DNA of 64,000 bases from Chryseobacterium elymi. Lineage in GTDB: Bacteria > Bacteroidota > Bacteroidia > Flavobacteriales > Weeksellaceae. The notes below the pieces were generated by a model. The model worked only from the letters and a program-made list of their open reading frames with translations. It had not been told where the DNA came from and searched no databases. Position numbers and translations under genes: made by a program. Numbering within the stretch: the stretch's first letter is position 1; every line of letters starts with the position of its first letter. Shown one piece after another: positions 1 through 9,428 of the stretch. The stretch is taken from NCBI RefSeq assembly GCF_003385495.1, contig NZ_QNUH01000017.1, forward strand, positions 1 through 64,000. The letters are read 5' to 3'.

Positions 1-248
1 TTTGTGTGTATTAGTTGGTATAATTCTGCAAATTTAACGTTTTTTAACGTATCAAAGTCATATGAATGTGATTTAATATCAATTTTATCACTTATTCGTG
101 TTTTTATTGGTATGCTAAGTTGTTATAATACAAAAGTATTACTACAAAGCGACAAAACCTGTCGTATTAAAATAAAAAAGGGCCAACTCAAAAGAATTGA
201 CTCCTTCCAAAAAATATTAACTGTTTATATAGATAGAATTATGATATT

Positions 249-1691
249 TTATTTCCAGCCACCACCTAAGCTTTTGTAGATGTCTACAACGGTGCTCAGC
301 TGTTTCTGTTTAGCTTCAATCAGCTCCATTTTAGCATCCAGAGCGTCTCTCTGATTCAAAAGAACCTCAAGATAATCCGCTCTTGAATTTTTAAATAATT
401 GATTGGCTATATCAATAGACTGATTCAAAGCTTTGGTTTCCTGGGACTTCATCTGATAGTACTGATCAATATTTTTGATCTTTGACATTAAATTCGCTAC
501 ATCCAGATAGGCATGTAAAATCGTTTTGTCATACTCATACAACGACTGTATCTGTTTAGCATCAGCAGTCTGAAAGTTCGCTTTGATCGCGCTTTTGTTG
601 ATCAGCGGACCAGCCAGTTCACCTGCCAGATTGTAAGCAATGGATTCAGGCATTTTAACCAGATAAGAAGGTTTGAAAGCTTCCAATCCTAATGTTGCAG
701 AAATCTCCAGTGACGGATAAAATTCCTTTCTAGCAGCCTGTACATCAAGTTTTGCGGCTTTTAATTCCAGTTCTGCCTGTTTGATATCCGGACGGCTAGC
801 CAGTAACTGGGACGGTATCCCTGTGTAAACAGTCTGTGGCATCGTAGACATAAAGTTTTCTTTCGTTCTCACGATAGGTTGCGGATATCTTCCCAAAAGT
901 GCATTGATCTGATTCTCTTTCTCAGTGATATCCTGGCGGATCGTATATTCCGCAGCTTTTGATTTTGCCAGCTCAGCTTCAAATTTCTTCACAGCCAGTT
1001 CCGTTGCAGCTGCAGCTTCTTTCTGAATTTTGGAAATTTCCAGTGCTCGTTCCTGCAACTTAATATACTGCTGAATAATATCCAACCGATTGTCAAGTGC
1101 CAGCAATTCATAATAATTGTCCGCTACTTCTTCAATAAGATTGGATAATACAAAGTTTTTTCCCTCAACGGTAGAAAGATAATGAGCAACAGAGGCCTCC
1201 TTTTCAGTTCTGAGCTTTTTCCAGATATCAATCTCCCAGTTGACCATCAATCCAACTTCAAAATTACCCAGCGGATCGGGCATTTCTTTTCCGGGTTCTA
1301 TTTCTGTAGTGGCATCACCGGCTCCTTCACTGGTATAGCGGCCAGCTTTTTTTATTCCAGCTCCTATTCCGGCTGATACCGTTGGTGTCAGTTTTCCTTT
1401 TTTAGCCAATACTCCGCTTTTCGCAATTTCAATTTCCTGAAGTGTGATCAGTAATTCCTGATTGTTTTTCAAAGCGGTTTCAATTAAGCTCACCAGATTT
1501 GGATCTGTAAAAAACTGTCTCCAGGGAGTAGTTCCGCTGTTTGCACTGGCATCCTGCTGTTCTTCCAGATTAAAATTCTGAGGCAGGTTTTCTTTTACTT
1601 CATCTTTTATAACGGTACCCATCGGAGCTCTACAGCCTACGAGGATAAGCGATAGAGCAATGGCTACTATATATTTATTATAAATCTTCAT
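249..1691 (-). CDS. RND efflux outer-membrane factor lipoprotein (TolC/OprM/NodT family)
   Basis: Outer-membrane channel of a tripartite efflux pump: a trimeric barrel and periplasmic tunnel that receives substrate from the RND pump. The 480-residue protein starts with a lipoprotein signal ending in LVGC (Cys20), which suggests lipid anchoring as in OprM/NodT. It is followed by two halves rich in long helices, with the family signature LASRPDIKQAELEL near the middle that marks the start of the second repeat. It is the last gene of a three-gene minus-strand operon and its start overlaps the end of the pump gene by 14 bases. Length is normal for the family. Substrates cannot be told from sequence. 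Confidence 0.93.
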   Translation of the reverse strand: MKIYNKYIVAIALSLILVGCRAPMGTVIKDEVKENLPQNFNLEEQQDASANSGTTPWRQFFTDPNLVSLIETALKNNQELLITLQEIEIAKSGVLAKKGKLTPTVSAGIGAGIKKAGRYTSEGAGDATTEIEPGKEMPDPLGNFEVGLMVNWEIDIWKKLRTEKEASVAHYLSTVEGKNFVLSNLIEEVADNYYELLALDNRLDIIQQYIKLQERALEISKIQKEAAAATELAVKKFEAELAKSKAAEYTIRQDITEKENQINALLGRYPQPIVRTKENFMSTMPQTVYTGIPSQLLASRPDIKQAELELKAAKLDVQAARKEFYPSLEISATLGLEAFKPSYLVKMPESIAYNLAGELAGPLINKSAIKANFQTADAKQIQSLYEYDKTILHAYLDVANLMSKIKNIDQYYQMKSQETKALNQSIDIANQLFKNSRADYLEVLLNQRDALDAKMELIEAKQKQLSTVVDIYKSLGGGWK

Positions 1692-4600
1692 GTTTGTTAT
1701 CGTGTTGATAAGGTTCAGTTTGTTCTGTTAAAGGATTTTCCTCTTCATATCTTGCCAGTTTCGATTTCTCTGCGATGGTTCCGAAAATATAATACAGCCC
1801 CGGAATAATCATAAGTCCGAAAATAGTTCCTATCAGCATTCCTCCTGCAGCTGCAGTACCTATTGTCCTGTTTCCTACAGCACCCGGTCCGGTTGCAATT
1901 ACCAATGGAATAAGGCCTGCAATAAAGGCAAATGAAGTCATCAGGATCGGACGGAAACGGATCGCCGCCCCTTCGATAGCCGCTTTCGCTACGGGAATTC
2001 CCTCCTCTGCTTTCTTCTGAACGGCAAATTCTACGATCAATACCGCATTTTTACCTAGCAGACCAATCAGCATGACCATCGCTACCTGAGCATAGATGTT
2101 ATTTTCCAGACCTAGCAATTTCAGGCATAAGAATGCTCCGAAAATACCTGTAGGAAGGGATAAAATTACCGGTAACGGCAGAATAAAGCTTTCGTACTGT
2201 GCTGCAAGGATCAGATAGACAAATCCGAGACAGACCAGGAAGATAAACACAGCCTCGTTTCCTCTGCTCACTTCATCTTTGGAAATACCCGCCCAGTCAA
2301 TACCGAAGCCTCTCGGAAGGGTTTTATCCGCAACTTCCTGGATTGCTTTAATGGCTTGCCCGCTACTGTATCCCGGTGCCGGGGTTCCACTTACTTCTGC
2401 AGAATTATACATATTGTGTCTTGTAATTTCTGATAACCCATATACCTTTTCCATTCTCATAAAGTCTGAATACGGAACCATCTGATCTTTATCGTTTTTA
2501 ACATAAAGTTTCAGCAGATCTGTAGGTAAGGCGCGGTATTGAGGACTAGCCTGCACAATTACTTTATAAGGTCTGTCGAAACGGATGAAACTGGTCTCAT
2601 AGTTAGACCCGATCAATGTAGACAGGTTATCCATTGCATTTTCTATCGTTACTCCTTTCTGTTCGGCAAGGTCATTATCTACCTTCAACATATACTGAGG
2701 GAAACTTGCAGAATAGAAGGTAAATGCAGATCCAAGCTCAGGACGTTTTTTCAGTTCTCTTACAAAATCATTACTTACCTGCTCCATTTTGTGATAGTCT
2801 CCGCTTCCTGCCTTATCAAGCAAACGAAGTTCAAAACCTCCTGCGGCACCATAACCCGGAATGGAAGGCGGCTGGAAGAATTCTATATTAGCGCCGGGAA
2901 TATTCTTGGCTTTTTCTTCAAGTTTTTCAATAATCTCAGCAGCGGATTCTGTTCGTTCTTCCCAGCTTTTAAGGTTAATCAGACAGGTTCCTGAGTTGGA
3001 CCCCGTACCTTCCGTTAAGATTTCGTATCCTGCCAGTGAAGAAACGGACTGTACCCCATCGATGTCTTCAGATTCCCTTAATAATTCTTTGGCAATCTGG
3101 TTAGTTCTTTCTAAAGTGGAGCCCGGAGGTGTCTGAATAATGGCATAGATCATTCCCTGATCTTCCGCCGGAATAAATCCTGAAGGAAGCGAGTTGCTTA
3201 AGAAGTATGTACAGGCACAAAATGCCAAAAGTAAAGGAAGGGTGATGGATTTTTTCTTCACTGTTTTATTCAGCATTTTCTCATACTTCCCGGCACCTTT
3301 CGTAAATAAATTGTTGAATTTATCCAGGAAAATGGTAATCGGGGTTTTATTTTTGGCTTTTCCGTGGGTATTTCTTAAAATCAAAGCACATAAAGCCGGA
3401 GTCAGTGTTAATGCTACAATCCCTGAAAGGATAATGGCAGAAGCCATCGTAATGGAAAACTGACGGTAAAACACTCCCACCGGACCGGACATGAATGCAA
3501 TCGGGATGAATACGGATGCCATAACCAAAGTAATTGCGATAATCGCGCCACTGATTTCATGCATGGCCTCTTCCGTCGCCTTTAATGGGGAAAGTCCTTT
3601 TTCTTCCATCTTGGCATGGACGGCTTCAATCACCACGATCGCATCATCAACAACGACCCCTATGGCCATTACCAATGCAAAGAGCGAGATCATGTTTAAC
3701 GTAATCCCAAATGCGGACATGACGGCAAATGTACCAACCAGTGAAACCGGAACCGCCAGCGCAGGAATTAAGGTTGAACGCCAGTCTCCAAGGAACAGGA
3801 ATACCACGATGGCTACCAGGATAAAGGCTTCAAATAGGGTATGAATAACCTTTTCCATAGATGCATCCAGGAATCTGGAAACATCATAACTGATGTCGTA
3901 ATGCATTCCTTTCGGGAAGTTATTTTTCTCAAGATCTTTCATCAAAGCTTTAACATTTTTGATGACGTCACTTGCATTGGAACCGTAGGACTGTTTTACA
4001 GTGATCGCTGCAGAAGGCTTTCCGTTCAATGTAGAATAGATATCATACATTGAGGAACCGAATTCTATATCAGCCACATCTTTTAATCTTACAAATTCTC
4101 CACCCGGTTTTGCTTTTAAGATAATATTTCCGTAATCTTTTTCATTATTGAAACGTCCGGAATATTTCAGAATATATTCAAAAGACTGGGAGCGTTTTCC
4201 TGAACTTTCACCTGTTTTTCCGGGGGAAGCCTCCAGACTCTGCTGGTTCAGGGATTCCATCACTTCGTCTGCAGAAATATTATAAGCGGTAAGCCTGTCC
4301 GGTTTAAGCCAGATACGCATAGCATATTCGCGGGTTCCGAGGATATCTGCAAAACCTACTCCACTTACTCTTCTCAATTCAGACATCACGTTGATGTCAG
4401 CATAATTGAAAAGGAATTTCTGGTCAGCTTTAGGATCATCACTGTACAGGTTAATGTACATCAACATGTTGGGTTCTTCACGGGTAATCTTTACCCCTTC
4501 ACGCACTACCAGAGGCGGCAGTTTGTTAACCACGGAAGATACACGGTTTTGAACGTTTACTGCGGCTACATTGGGATCTGTTCCAAGATCAAATACGATC

Positions 4601-4872
4601 TGAATGGAAGCTTCGCCATCGTTACCGGCATCGGAGGTCATATATTTCATACCCGGAACTCCATTCAGGCCTCTTTCGAGGGGAATAACTACTGATTTAA
4701 TCAATAGTTCGTTGTTGGCTCCCGGATATTCTGCGGTGATATTTACTTTAGGCGGTGAAATGGAGGGAAACTGGGTCACTGGAAGTTTTACCAGCGACAG
4801 AATCCCCATAAATACAATGATCAGTGAGATCACAATAGACAGAACAGGTCTGCGGATGAATTTCTTAAACAT
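1678..4872 (-). CDS. RND efflux pump, inner-membrane permease (AcrB/HAE1 family)
   Basis: Proton-driven inner-membrane drug/solute exporter. The protein is 1064 residues, the usual HAE1 length, with the twelve-helix RND plan and two large periplasmic loops. The proton-relay residues are visible: the Asp pair in GVVVDDAIVVIE of TM4 (near residue 400) and the Lys in LLGKNAVLIVEFA of TM10 (near residue 940). The N-terminus (MFKKFIRRPVLSIVISLIIVFMG, read in two parts: MFKKFIRRPVL then a hydrophobic helix) is typical. It lies 22 bases after the membrane fusion gene and overlaps the channel gene. The HAE1 type suggests hydrophobic or amphiphilic drugs rather than heavy metals; the real substrate is unknown. 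Confidence 0.96.
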   Translation of the reverse strand: MFKKFIRRPVLSIVISLIIVFMGILSLVKLPVTQFPSISPPKVNITAEYPGANNELLIKSVVIPLERGLNGVPGMKYMTSDAGNDGEASIQIVFDLGTDPNVAAVNVQNRVSSVVNKLPPLVVREGVKITREEPNMLMYINLYSDDPKADQKFLFNYADINVMSELRRVSGVGFADILGTREYAMRIWLKPDRLTAYNISADEVMESLNQQSLEASPGKTGESSGKRSQSFEYILKYSGRFNNEKDYGNIILKAKPGGEFVRLKDVADIEFGSSMYDIYSTLNGKPSAAITVKQSYGSNASDVIKNVKALMKDLEKNNFPKGMHYDISYDVSRFLDASMEKVIHTLFEAFILVAIVVFLFLGDWRSTLIPALAVPVSLVGTFAVMSAFGITLNMISLFALVMAIGVVVDDAIVVIEAVHAKMEEKGLSPLKATEEAMHEISGAIIAITLVMASVFIPIAFMSGPVGVFYRQFSITMASAIILSGIVALTLTPALCALILRNTHGKAKNKTPITIFLDKFNNLFTKGAGKYEKMLNKTVKKKSITLPLLLAFCACTYFLSNSLPSGFIPAEDQGMIYAIIQTPPGSTLERTNQIAKELLRESEDIDGVQSVSSLAGYEILTEGTGSNSGTCLINLKSWEERTESAAEIIEKLEEKAKNIPGANIEFFQPPSIPGYGAAGGFELRLLDKAGSGDYHKMEQVSNDFVRELKKRPELGSAFTFYSASFPQYMLKVDNDLAEQKGVTIENAMDNLSTLIGSNYETSFIRFDRPYKVIVQASPQYRALPTDLLKLYVKNDKDQMVPYSDFMRMEKVYGLSEITRHNMYNSAEVSGTPAPGYSSGQAIKAIQEVADKTLPRGFGIDWAGISKDEVSRGNEAVFIFLVCLGFVYLILAAQYESFILPLPVILSLPTGIFGAFLCLKLLGLENNIYAQVAMVMLIGLLGKNAVLIVEFAVQKKAEEGIPVAKAAIEGAAIRFRPILMTSFAFIAGLIPLVIATGPGAVGNRTIGTAAAGGMLIGTIFGLMIIPGLYYIFGTIAEKSKLARYEEENPLTEQTEPYQHDNKHEDL

Positions 4873-4894
4873 ACTGTTTCGTTTTACGAGTAGA

Positions 4895-5980
4895 CTACTC
4901 TGCTTTTAGTTTCAATGACTGAAGAACTTTTTTAGGATCCTGGAATTTGGTCTGTATTTTTTGGTCGTCTTTTACTTTCTGTACCCCTTCTAAAAGGATT
5001 TTATCTCCTTCTGCAAGCCCTGAACCTACCACATAGAGATCCGGAAGTTCATAAGCCACCCTGATATTTCGGGATTTTGCCGTTCCGTTTTTATCGATGA
5101 TGAATACATATTTCTGATCCTGAATTTCATAAGTTGCTTTCTGCGGAATGATCAGTGCATTGTGAACAGGCATAGTCATTTGTACTTTTCCGGTTTCACC
5201 ATTTCTAAGCAACTTGTCAGGGTTTGGAAATTTTGCTCTGAAGGCGATATTTCCTGTTTCATTGTCGAATTCTCCTTCTATGGTCTGAATTTCACCTTTC
5301 TGAGGAAGCATTTCTCCATTAGCCATGATCAGAGATACCTGATTGCTCCCTCTGTCGGCAGCGTGTGTCTGATAGGTTAAATATTCAGGTTCTGAAACAT
5401 TAAAATAGCTGTAGACATTGGTATTATCCGATAAAGAAGTCAGCAAATCTCCTTCATCCACAAGGCTTCCCAGTTTTAAAGGAATTCTGTTGATCACCCC
5501 TGAAAACGGTGCCTTAATGTCGGTAAAAGATAAATGAATCTGTGCCAGTTTCATTTCAGCATTGGCAGCATCCAACTTAGCTTTAGCCATTGCTCTTTCG
5601 TTATTAGAAACGATGTTGTTACTGGCCAGGGTACTTGCATTTTTTAATTCTATGGTAGCCTGTTCTGCTTCTGCTCTGGCTTTTAATAATTCTGCCTGAT
5701 ACAGCTGCGGCATAATTCTGAACAGGGTTTGTCCTGCATGAACATACTGACCTTCGTCTACGTAAATTTTTTCAAGAAATCCTTTTTCCTGTGCGCGGAC
5801 TTCAATGTTCTTTACAGACTGGATCTGGGCTACGTATTCTTTGTTGATGACCGTGTCCATTTTTACAGGACTGGTGATGGGATATACTGTGGCTTCATCT
5901 TTCTCTTCTTTTTTCTGACTGCAGCCGACAGTCAGTAAAAGGGTGCTTATCGCAATGCCTGAGGCAACTCTTTTGATCAT
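4895..5980 (-). CDS. RND efflux periplasmic adaptor (membrane fusion protein)
   Basis: Periplasmic adaptor (AcrA/MexA type) linking the RND pump to the outer-membrane channel. It has 361 residues. A lipoprotein signal ends in TVGC (Cys20). A split biotinyl-lipoyl domain is visible in EKGFLEKIYVDEGQYVHAGQ and KAPFSGVINRI, flanking an Ala/Glu-rich helical hairpin, followed by beta-barrel and membrane-proximal domains. It is the first gene of the operon. No TetR- or AraC-type regulator lies next to it in this window, so local control is not evident. Confidence 0.94.
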   Translation of the reverse strand: MIKRVASGIAISTLLLTVGCSQKKEEKDEATVYPITSPVKMDTVINKEYVAQIQSVKNIEVRAQEKGFLEKIYVDEGQYVHAGQTLFRIMPQLYQAELLKARAEAEQATIELKNASTLASNNIVSNNERAMAKAKLDAANAEMKLAQIHLSFTDIKAPFSGVINRIPLKLGSLVDEGDLLTSLSDNTNVYSYFNVSEPEYLTYQTHAADRGSNQVSLIMANGEMLPQKGEIQTIEGEFDNETGNIAFRAKFPNPDKLLRNGETGKVQMTMPVHNALIIPQKATYEIQDQKYVFIIDKNGTAKSRNIRVAYELPDLYVVGSGLAEGDKILLEGVQKVKDDQKIQTKFQDPKKVLQSLKLKAE

Positions 5981-6129
5981 AATTCTAGAGTTTAATATAA
6001 ATCGTTAATATTTTGAATGGAAATAAAATGGTAATGGAGTTCCTGCGCAGGAATGATTACCGGCATATGCAACGCAGGATATTTCCTATCCGGACTGAGG
6101 ACAGAAAACAGATCACGAAAAATGATTTT

Positions 6130-6519
6130 TTAAATTCTGATAGAACGGATCAGAATGAATGTTTTAACATTGGAATACAGCGAAATAAAACCATTGATAT
6201 CAGGCTTTCTGCTCTTAGAAGAACGAAGACCAAAAATATAGACAAGGTTGAATACACCGGCAAATACAGCAATCATCTGAATCTTATCCGATAGCTGAAA
6301 ATCATCTTCAGTAAGCTCAAGATTGGTATTATCAATATTGTCTGCCATCTGCTGTACCGAAAGCTTTTCGAAAGTCTGATTCAGTTTATTGGCTTTTTTA
6401 GGCATATGATGAGAAACATGACCTGAATAGTCATTTCGGAGTGTTTTAACGCTAAGCCTGCTTTCAACTACGAAGAGCAAAAAAAGACCTGTTAAAAGAT
6501 ATATTATAAAGTTTCTCAT
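6130..6519 (-). CDS. Hypothetical two-helix membrane protein
   Basis: Not recognised. Reading from the ATG of MRNFIIYLL gives 129 residues; an upstream in-frame ATG would add seven unconvincing residues. There is an N-terminal hydrophobic helix (about residues 3-18), a polar middle with Lys and Asp/Glu-rich stretches, then a second hydrophobic helix (QMIAVFAGVFNLVYIFGL) and a basic tail. It sits alone between the efflux operon and an intergenic gap. The overall form suggests a small inner-membrane protein; no function can be given. Confidence 0.55.
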   Translation of the reverse strand: MRNFIIYLLTGLFLLFVVESRLSVKTLRNDYSGHVSHHMPKKANKLNQTFEKLSVQQMADNIDNTNLELTEDDFQLSDKIQMIAVFAGVFNLVYIFGLRSSKSRKPDINGFISLYSNVKTFILIRSIRI

Positions 6520-6540
6520 TTTGAAGTGGCAAATGTACAT

Positions 6541-7077
6541 TTAGAAATGTATTAGTCATAGCAGATTAACAAAATTTAACTCTCCTTTAAATGAGCTGAA
6601 GAAAAAAAATTAGCCATTAGAAAGACTAAAGTTCTTGCGGAATCTAAATAAAGAGTTTCAAAATAATTATCTACAGAGAAATCTAGAATTGAGTAATTAT
6701 TTTTAACTGAATATGAAAAAGAAGGTATTCTAACCAGCATGATTTAAATCATTTTTTACTGGGTATCAGCATCATATAATTTTAATACTTTTGCAATCAA
6801 TTAAAACAACAAATGTACCTATGAAAAAAACTGTACTATTTCATTCTTAAAACCGACAGCTCAAAGAGCATTCCTGCGGTAGTTTATTCTTTACAAATCT
6901 TTAAAAATCCGGTATTTTTATGATTTATAAAAACGCCTGTGAAGAACTGTAATGCATAACAGATAGAAATATCAGATTAATTTATGTAAAATTAACATAT
7001 ATTTATTAAAAATATTTGTAAATTTATATAGTATTAATATCACTATTTCATGATACACTTACCAATCACTTATCACT
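6541..7077. other. Intergenic stretch with a promoter-like site and a tiny ORF
   Basis: This stretch of about 540 bases is AT-rich and holds no gene of normal size. It contains a good Bacteroidota -7 match (TACTTTTGCA, 6786-6795) and, 27 bases on, a nine-codon ORF at 6821-6850 (MKKTVLFHS). That ORF may be the remnant start of a secreted-protein gene or a leader. The rest, up to the lipoprotein gene at 7078, shows no clear hairpin or repeat. Confidence 0.5.
6786..6793 (+). promoter_or_regulatory. Promoter -7 box (TACTTTTG)
   Basis: Exact match to the Bacteroidota TAnnTTTG element, followed by CA as in other promoters of this window. The first ATG downstream (6821) opens only a nine-codon ORF. 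The next real gene is at 7078, so the transcript would have a leader of nearly 300 bases or serve a decayed gene. No clear TTG -33 box is seen. Confidence 0.4.
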
Positions 7078-7470
7078 ATGAAAAAATTATTTACATTGGT
7101 CCTTATGGGGCTGGCAATCCTTTCCTCAACAGCGTGTAAGCATCCAGGCAAAGAGGCAGAGGTAATTACAGAAGCAGTACCGGAAAACAAAGATGAAACC
7201 ACAAAAGATGTTTTCACCGACAGTTATGGGGAAAAAATTGAGGTCATCATCAATCATACAAAAGGTACAGCAACAGTACATCTGGAGGGTAAAACCTATG
7301 ATCTTAAAAAAAGTGATGCGCTTCCTGAATACACTGCAAGTAATGAAGAATATCAGTATTCGAATATCAAAGGTAATATCACTTTACTGAAAAAAAATGT
7401 GGATATGGTTCTGTTCCACGCAAAACGGGAAGCAAAAGGATCCGGCTCTGCAAAAATGGCTTCTTATTAA
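7078..7470 (+). CDS. Small lipoprotein, possibly MliC-like
   Basis: 130 residues with a clear lipoprotein signal (lipobox SSTAC, Cys20). After a Glu/Lys-rich linker the rest is predicted to be mostly beta strand, with the pattern SYGEKIEVIINHTKGTATVH, then GKTYDL, then a YQYSNIKGNITLL segment. The order (Y/F-x-D-x-x-G, hydrophobic strand, L-x-G-K-x-Y-x-L, Y-S-N) resembles MliC-type lysozyme-inhibitor lipoproteins, but I cannot confirm it. It lies 30 bases upstream of a META-domain lipoprotein and is probably co-transcribed with it, which points to an envelope stress role. Confidence 0.6.
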   Translation: MKKLFTLVLMGLAILSSTACKHPGKEAEVITEAVPENKDETTKDVFTDSYGEKIEVIINHTKGTATVHLEGKTYDLKKSDALPEYTASNEEYQYSNIKGNITLLKKNVDMVLFHAKREAKGSGSAKMASY

Positions 7471-7500
7471 TTTAATCACCAACCTTACACAAAATATATT

Positions 7501-7938
7501 ATGAAAAACTTATATTATTATTTGTCTGCTCTTTTCTTATTTGTATTTCTTACGGCATGCAAAACAACACCAGCTACGGAGCAAAAGCCAACAGATATTA
7601 CTGGAAAAACATGGAAGCTGACGGAACTGAACGGACAGCCAATCCAGCTAAAAAATCCGAAAAACAATCCTTATTTCAAACTTAATACGGAAGGTATGAG
7701 ATATGAAGGTCATGCCGGATGCAATGGATTTGGAGGTACTTTTGAGATTAAACCTGATATGATGAGAATCAAATTCAACCAAGGAATGTCTACAATGATG
7801 GCTTGTGAAGATCTTGAAACTGAACAACTATTTACAAAAGCAGTGCTTGCCGCAGATAATTATTCTGTAAACGGCAATACGCTGACATTGAATAAGGCAA
7901 GGATGGCTCCTTTGGCTAAATTTGTTCTTCAACCATAA
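7501..7938 (+). CDS. META domain lipoprotein (HslJ-like)
   Basis: 145 residues. The lipobox LTAC (near residue 20) precedes a single META domain with its typical elements: TGKTWKLTELNG at the start, then GHAGCNGFGGTFEI, then MSTMMACEDLETEQLF, and a final strand block. In E. coli, HslJ is linked to heat induction and novobiocin resistance, and META domains often occur in secreted or surface proteins. Anchoring in the outer membrane is inferred from the lipobox. Second gene of a likely two-gene unit closed by a hairpin terminator. Confidence 0.85.
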   Translation: MKNLYYYLSALFLFVFLTACKTTPATEQKPTDITGKTWKLTELNGQPIQLKNPKNNPYFKLNTEGMRYEGHAGCNGFGGTFEIKPDMMRIKFNQGMSTMMACEDLETEQLFTKAVLAADNYSVNGNTLTLNKARMAPLAKFVLQP

Positions 7939-7960
7939 CTGAATTAAAATTTTACAATAT

Positions 7961-7996
7961 AAAAAGACGTTTTACAATTTGTGAAACGTCTTTTTT
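7961..7996. terminator. Bidirectional terminator
   Basis: The arms AAAAAGACGTTT and AAACGTCTTTTTT form a 12-bp stem with T-runs on both strands, between the converging META lipoprotein and SemiSWEET genes. Confidence 0.85.
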
Positions 7997-8009
7997 ATTA
8001 TAAGTTCTC

Positions 8010-8267
8010 TTAAGATTTTTTATAAATCATATAGCAGATCAGAAGGCTTATATTGACCATCACCGCAAATGCATTTGATAAAATAATGGGTAACTCATCT
8101 TTTATAAAGCCGTACCAAACCCATAGCGAAAGTCCAGTAATAAGCACTATGAGCATGACCAGGGAAATATCATCTACATTTTTCTCTTTGATGACTTTGA
8201 TCAGTTGGGGGATCATGGAGATGGAAGTAAGGACTCCAGCTATTATGCCCAGGATATTTTCATTCAT
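8010..8267 (-). CDS. SemiSWEET sugar transporter
   Basis: 85 residues forming one three-helix bundle (PQ-loop/MtN3 repeat), half of a eukaryotic SWEET; such proteins work as homodimers that move mono- or disaccharides across the inner membrane. The PQ motif is at SMIPQL (Pro20-Gln21), and the second-helix signature LWVWYG and a conserved Asn in LSNAF follow. Length is exactly that of the family. It converges on the META lipoprotein and is probably monocistronic. The substrate cannot be deduced. Confidence 0.88.
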   Translation of the reverse strand: MNENILGIIAGVLTSISMIPQLIKVIKEKNVDDISLVMLIVLITGLSLWVWYGFIKDELPIILSNAFAVMVNISLLICYMIYKKS

Positions 8268-8334
8268 AGTTTAAATTCTTATAAAGATATATTTCATTAA
8301 TTTTACTGTAACCGTAAGCCCAATAGTTGTTTAC

Positions 8335-9372
8335 TTAACTATTAAATCTGTCACTGGAAATTTCTTCATGCAGCGGAATATTTTCTTCAATAAACTGATA
8401 AAGGCTTTTTGAAAAATAGCAGCCATTCAGAATTCCTCTTGCCCCAAGCCCATTGAATACGTACAGGTTTTTGTACAATGCATGCCTTCCTATAATTGGT
8501 CTTCTGTCCTTTACTGTCGGTCTGAAACCAAAATTCACTTCTTCCACTTCAAAATCATACGGATAAATTTCTGACAGCCCATTTACCAGCTGTGTAACTG
8601 CAGATTCATCAATATGATGGTGAAGCTGTTCCCTGTCATAAGTCCCGCCATAGAAATGAAGCCCATTATCCGTTGGGAATAAGAAATGTTTCTTTTTGAT
8701 CGTCATATCTTTTGGAATTTCTTCGGAGAGTTTTACTTTGATGTGATGCCCTTTATTCGGAATTACGGCAATGTCTGAGAAAAATGGATTTTCTTTCACC
8801 CCCATTCCTTCACAAAATATAATATGCTTACACTGAAAATCTTTATAAGTAGCTGAAGAAGCATTTAATTTTTCATAATCAAACTTTTCTTTAATCAAGA
8901 GTTCTTTTTTTTCTAAAAAATCAAATAGATCCCCGAAAAATCCACTTACCTGAAGTCTGGCAGACTGATTGACCTTTCCCGTGTTAAAGTCGTTTTTTAC
9001 TACCTCTAAATGATCGAATTTTTTATCAAGGAAGCCTGAAAGTTCTTCGTTATCTGATTTTTTGAGCCAAAGGTTCTGTTCATTCCCGTCATGAAAAATT
9101 CTGTGGATGGGTGAATTGATGAAATAATTTTTTCCGGTATAAGATTCTATTTCATTCAAAGTGCCTTTCAGAAAGTCAATCTGTTCCTGGGCTTTCCAGA
9201 AGGTCGTGAATTTTTTGAGAACTACCGGATTAATAATTCCGGCAGACACCTGGGAAGCACTCTTTCTCCCCTCTGAAAAGAGTACAAAAGATTTATTATT
9301 CTTAATGAGCTGATGAGCAAAGAACAACCCCGCATATCCATCCCCAACGATAATATAGTCTGTATATTTCAT
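8335..9372 (-). CDS. FAD-dependent oxidoreductase (DAO family)
   Basis: 346 residues from the ATG of MKYTDYIIVGDG; the upstream extension runs through the gldN terminator and is rejected. The N-terminal dinucleotide-binding motif is VGDGYAG (residues 9-15). A substrate domain follows, and a C-terminal FAD segment (GARGILNGCYFSKSL) ends in the usual G-x-x-G-x-x-x-S pattern. It belongs to the glycine/D-amino-acid oxidase fold, in the same broad group as ThiO and MnmC C-terminal domains. The substrate is unknown. It follows gldN on the same strand but is separated from it by a strong hairpin. Confidence 0.85.
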   Translation of the reverse strand: MKYTDYIIVGDGYAGLFFAHQLIKNNKSFVLFSEGRKSASQVSAGIINPVVLKKFTTFWKAQEQIDFLKGTLNEIESYTGKNYFINSPIHRIFHDGNEQNLWLKKSDNEELSGFLDKKFDHLEVVKNDFNTGKVNQSARLQVSGFFGDLFDFLEKKELLIKEKFDYEKLNASSATYKDFQCKHIIFCEGMGVKENPFFSDIAVIPNKGHHIKVKLSEEIPKDMTIKKKHFLFPTDNGLHFYGGTYDREQLHHHIDESAVTQLVNGLSEIYPYDFEVEEVNFGFRPTVKDRRPIIGRHALYKNLYVFNGLGARGILNGCYFSKSLYQFIEENIPLHEEISSDRFNS

Positions 9373-9373
9373 A

Positions 9374-9406
9374 ATAAAAAAAACCTGAGTAAAAGTACTC
9401 AGGTTT
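9374..9406. terminator. Terminator after gldN (bidirectional form)
   Basis: The arms AAAACCTGAGT and ACTCAGGTTTT around the loop AAAAGT make an 11-bp stem; on the minus strand it is followed by a run of T. It lies between the gldN stop and the oxidoreductase start, and so closes the gldKLMN transcript. Confidence 0.88.
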
Positions 9407-9428
9407 TGTATAAATATCAAGTGAAATC

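Noticed and set aside
1..248. Terminator for the efflux operon
   Set aside because: A T-run exists on the minus strand near 175-190, but no clean stem could be paired.
4..279. 91-codon ORF at the left edge, plus strand
   Set aside because: Low-complexity AT-rich translation without signal or motif, running into the 3' end of the efflux channel gene; no ribosome site or promoter.
2539..2994. 151-codon ORF opposite the RND pump gene
   Set aside because: Antisense shadow of a highly conserved gene; translation has no domain and follows the codon pattern of the other strand.
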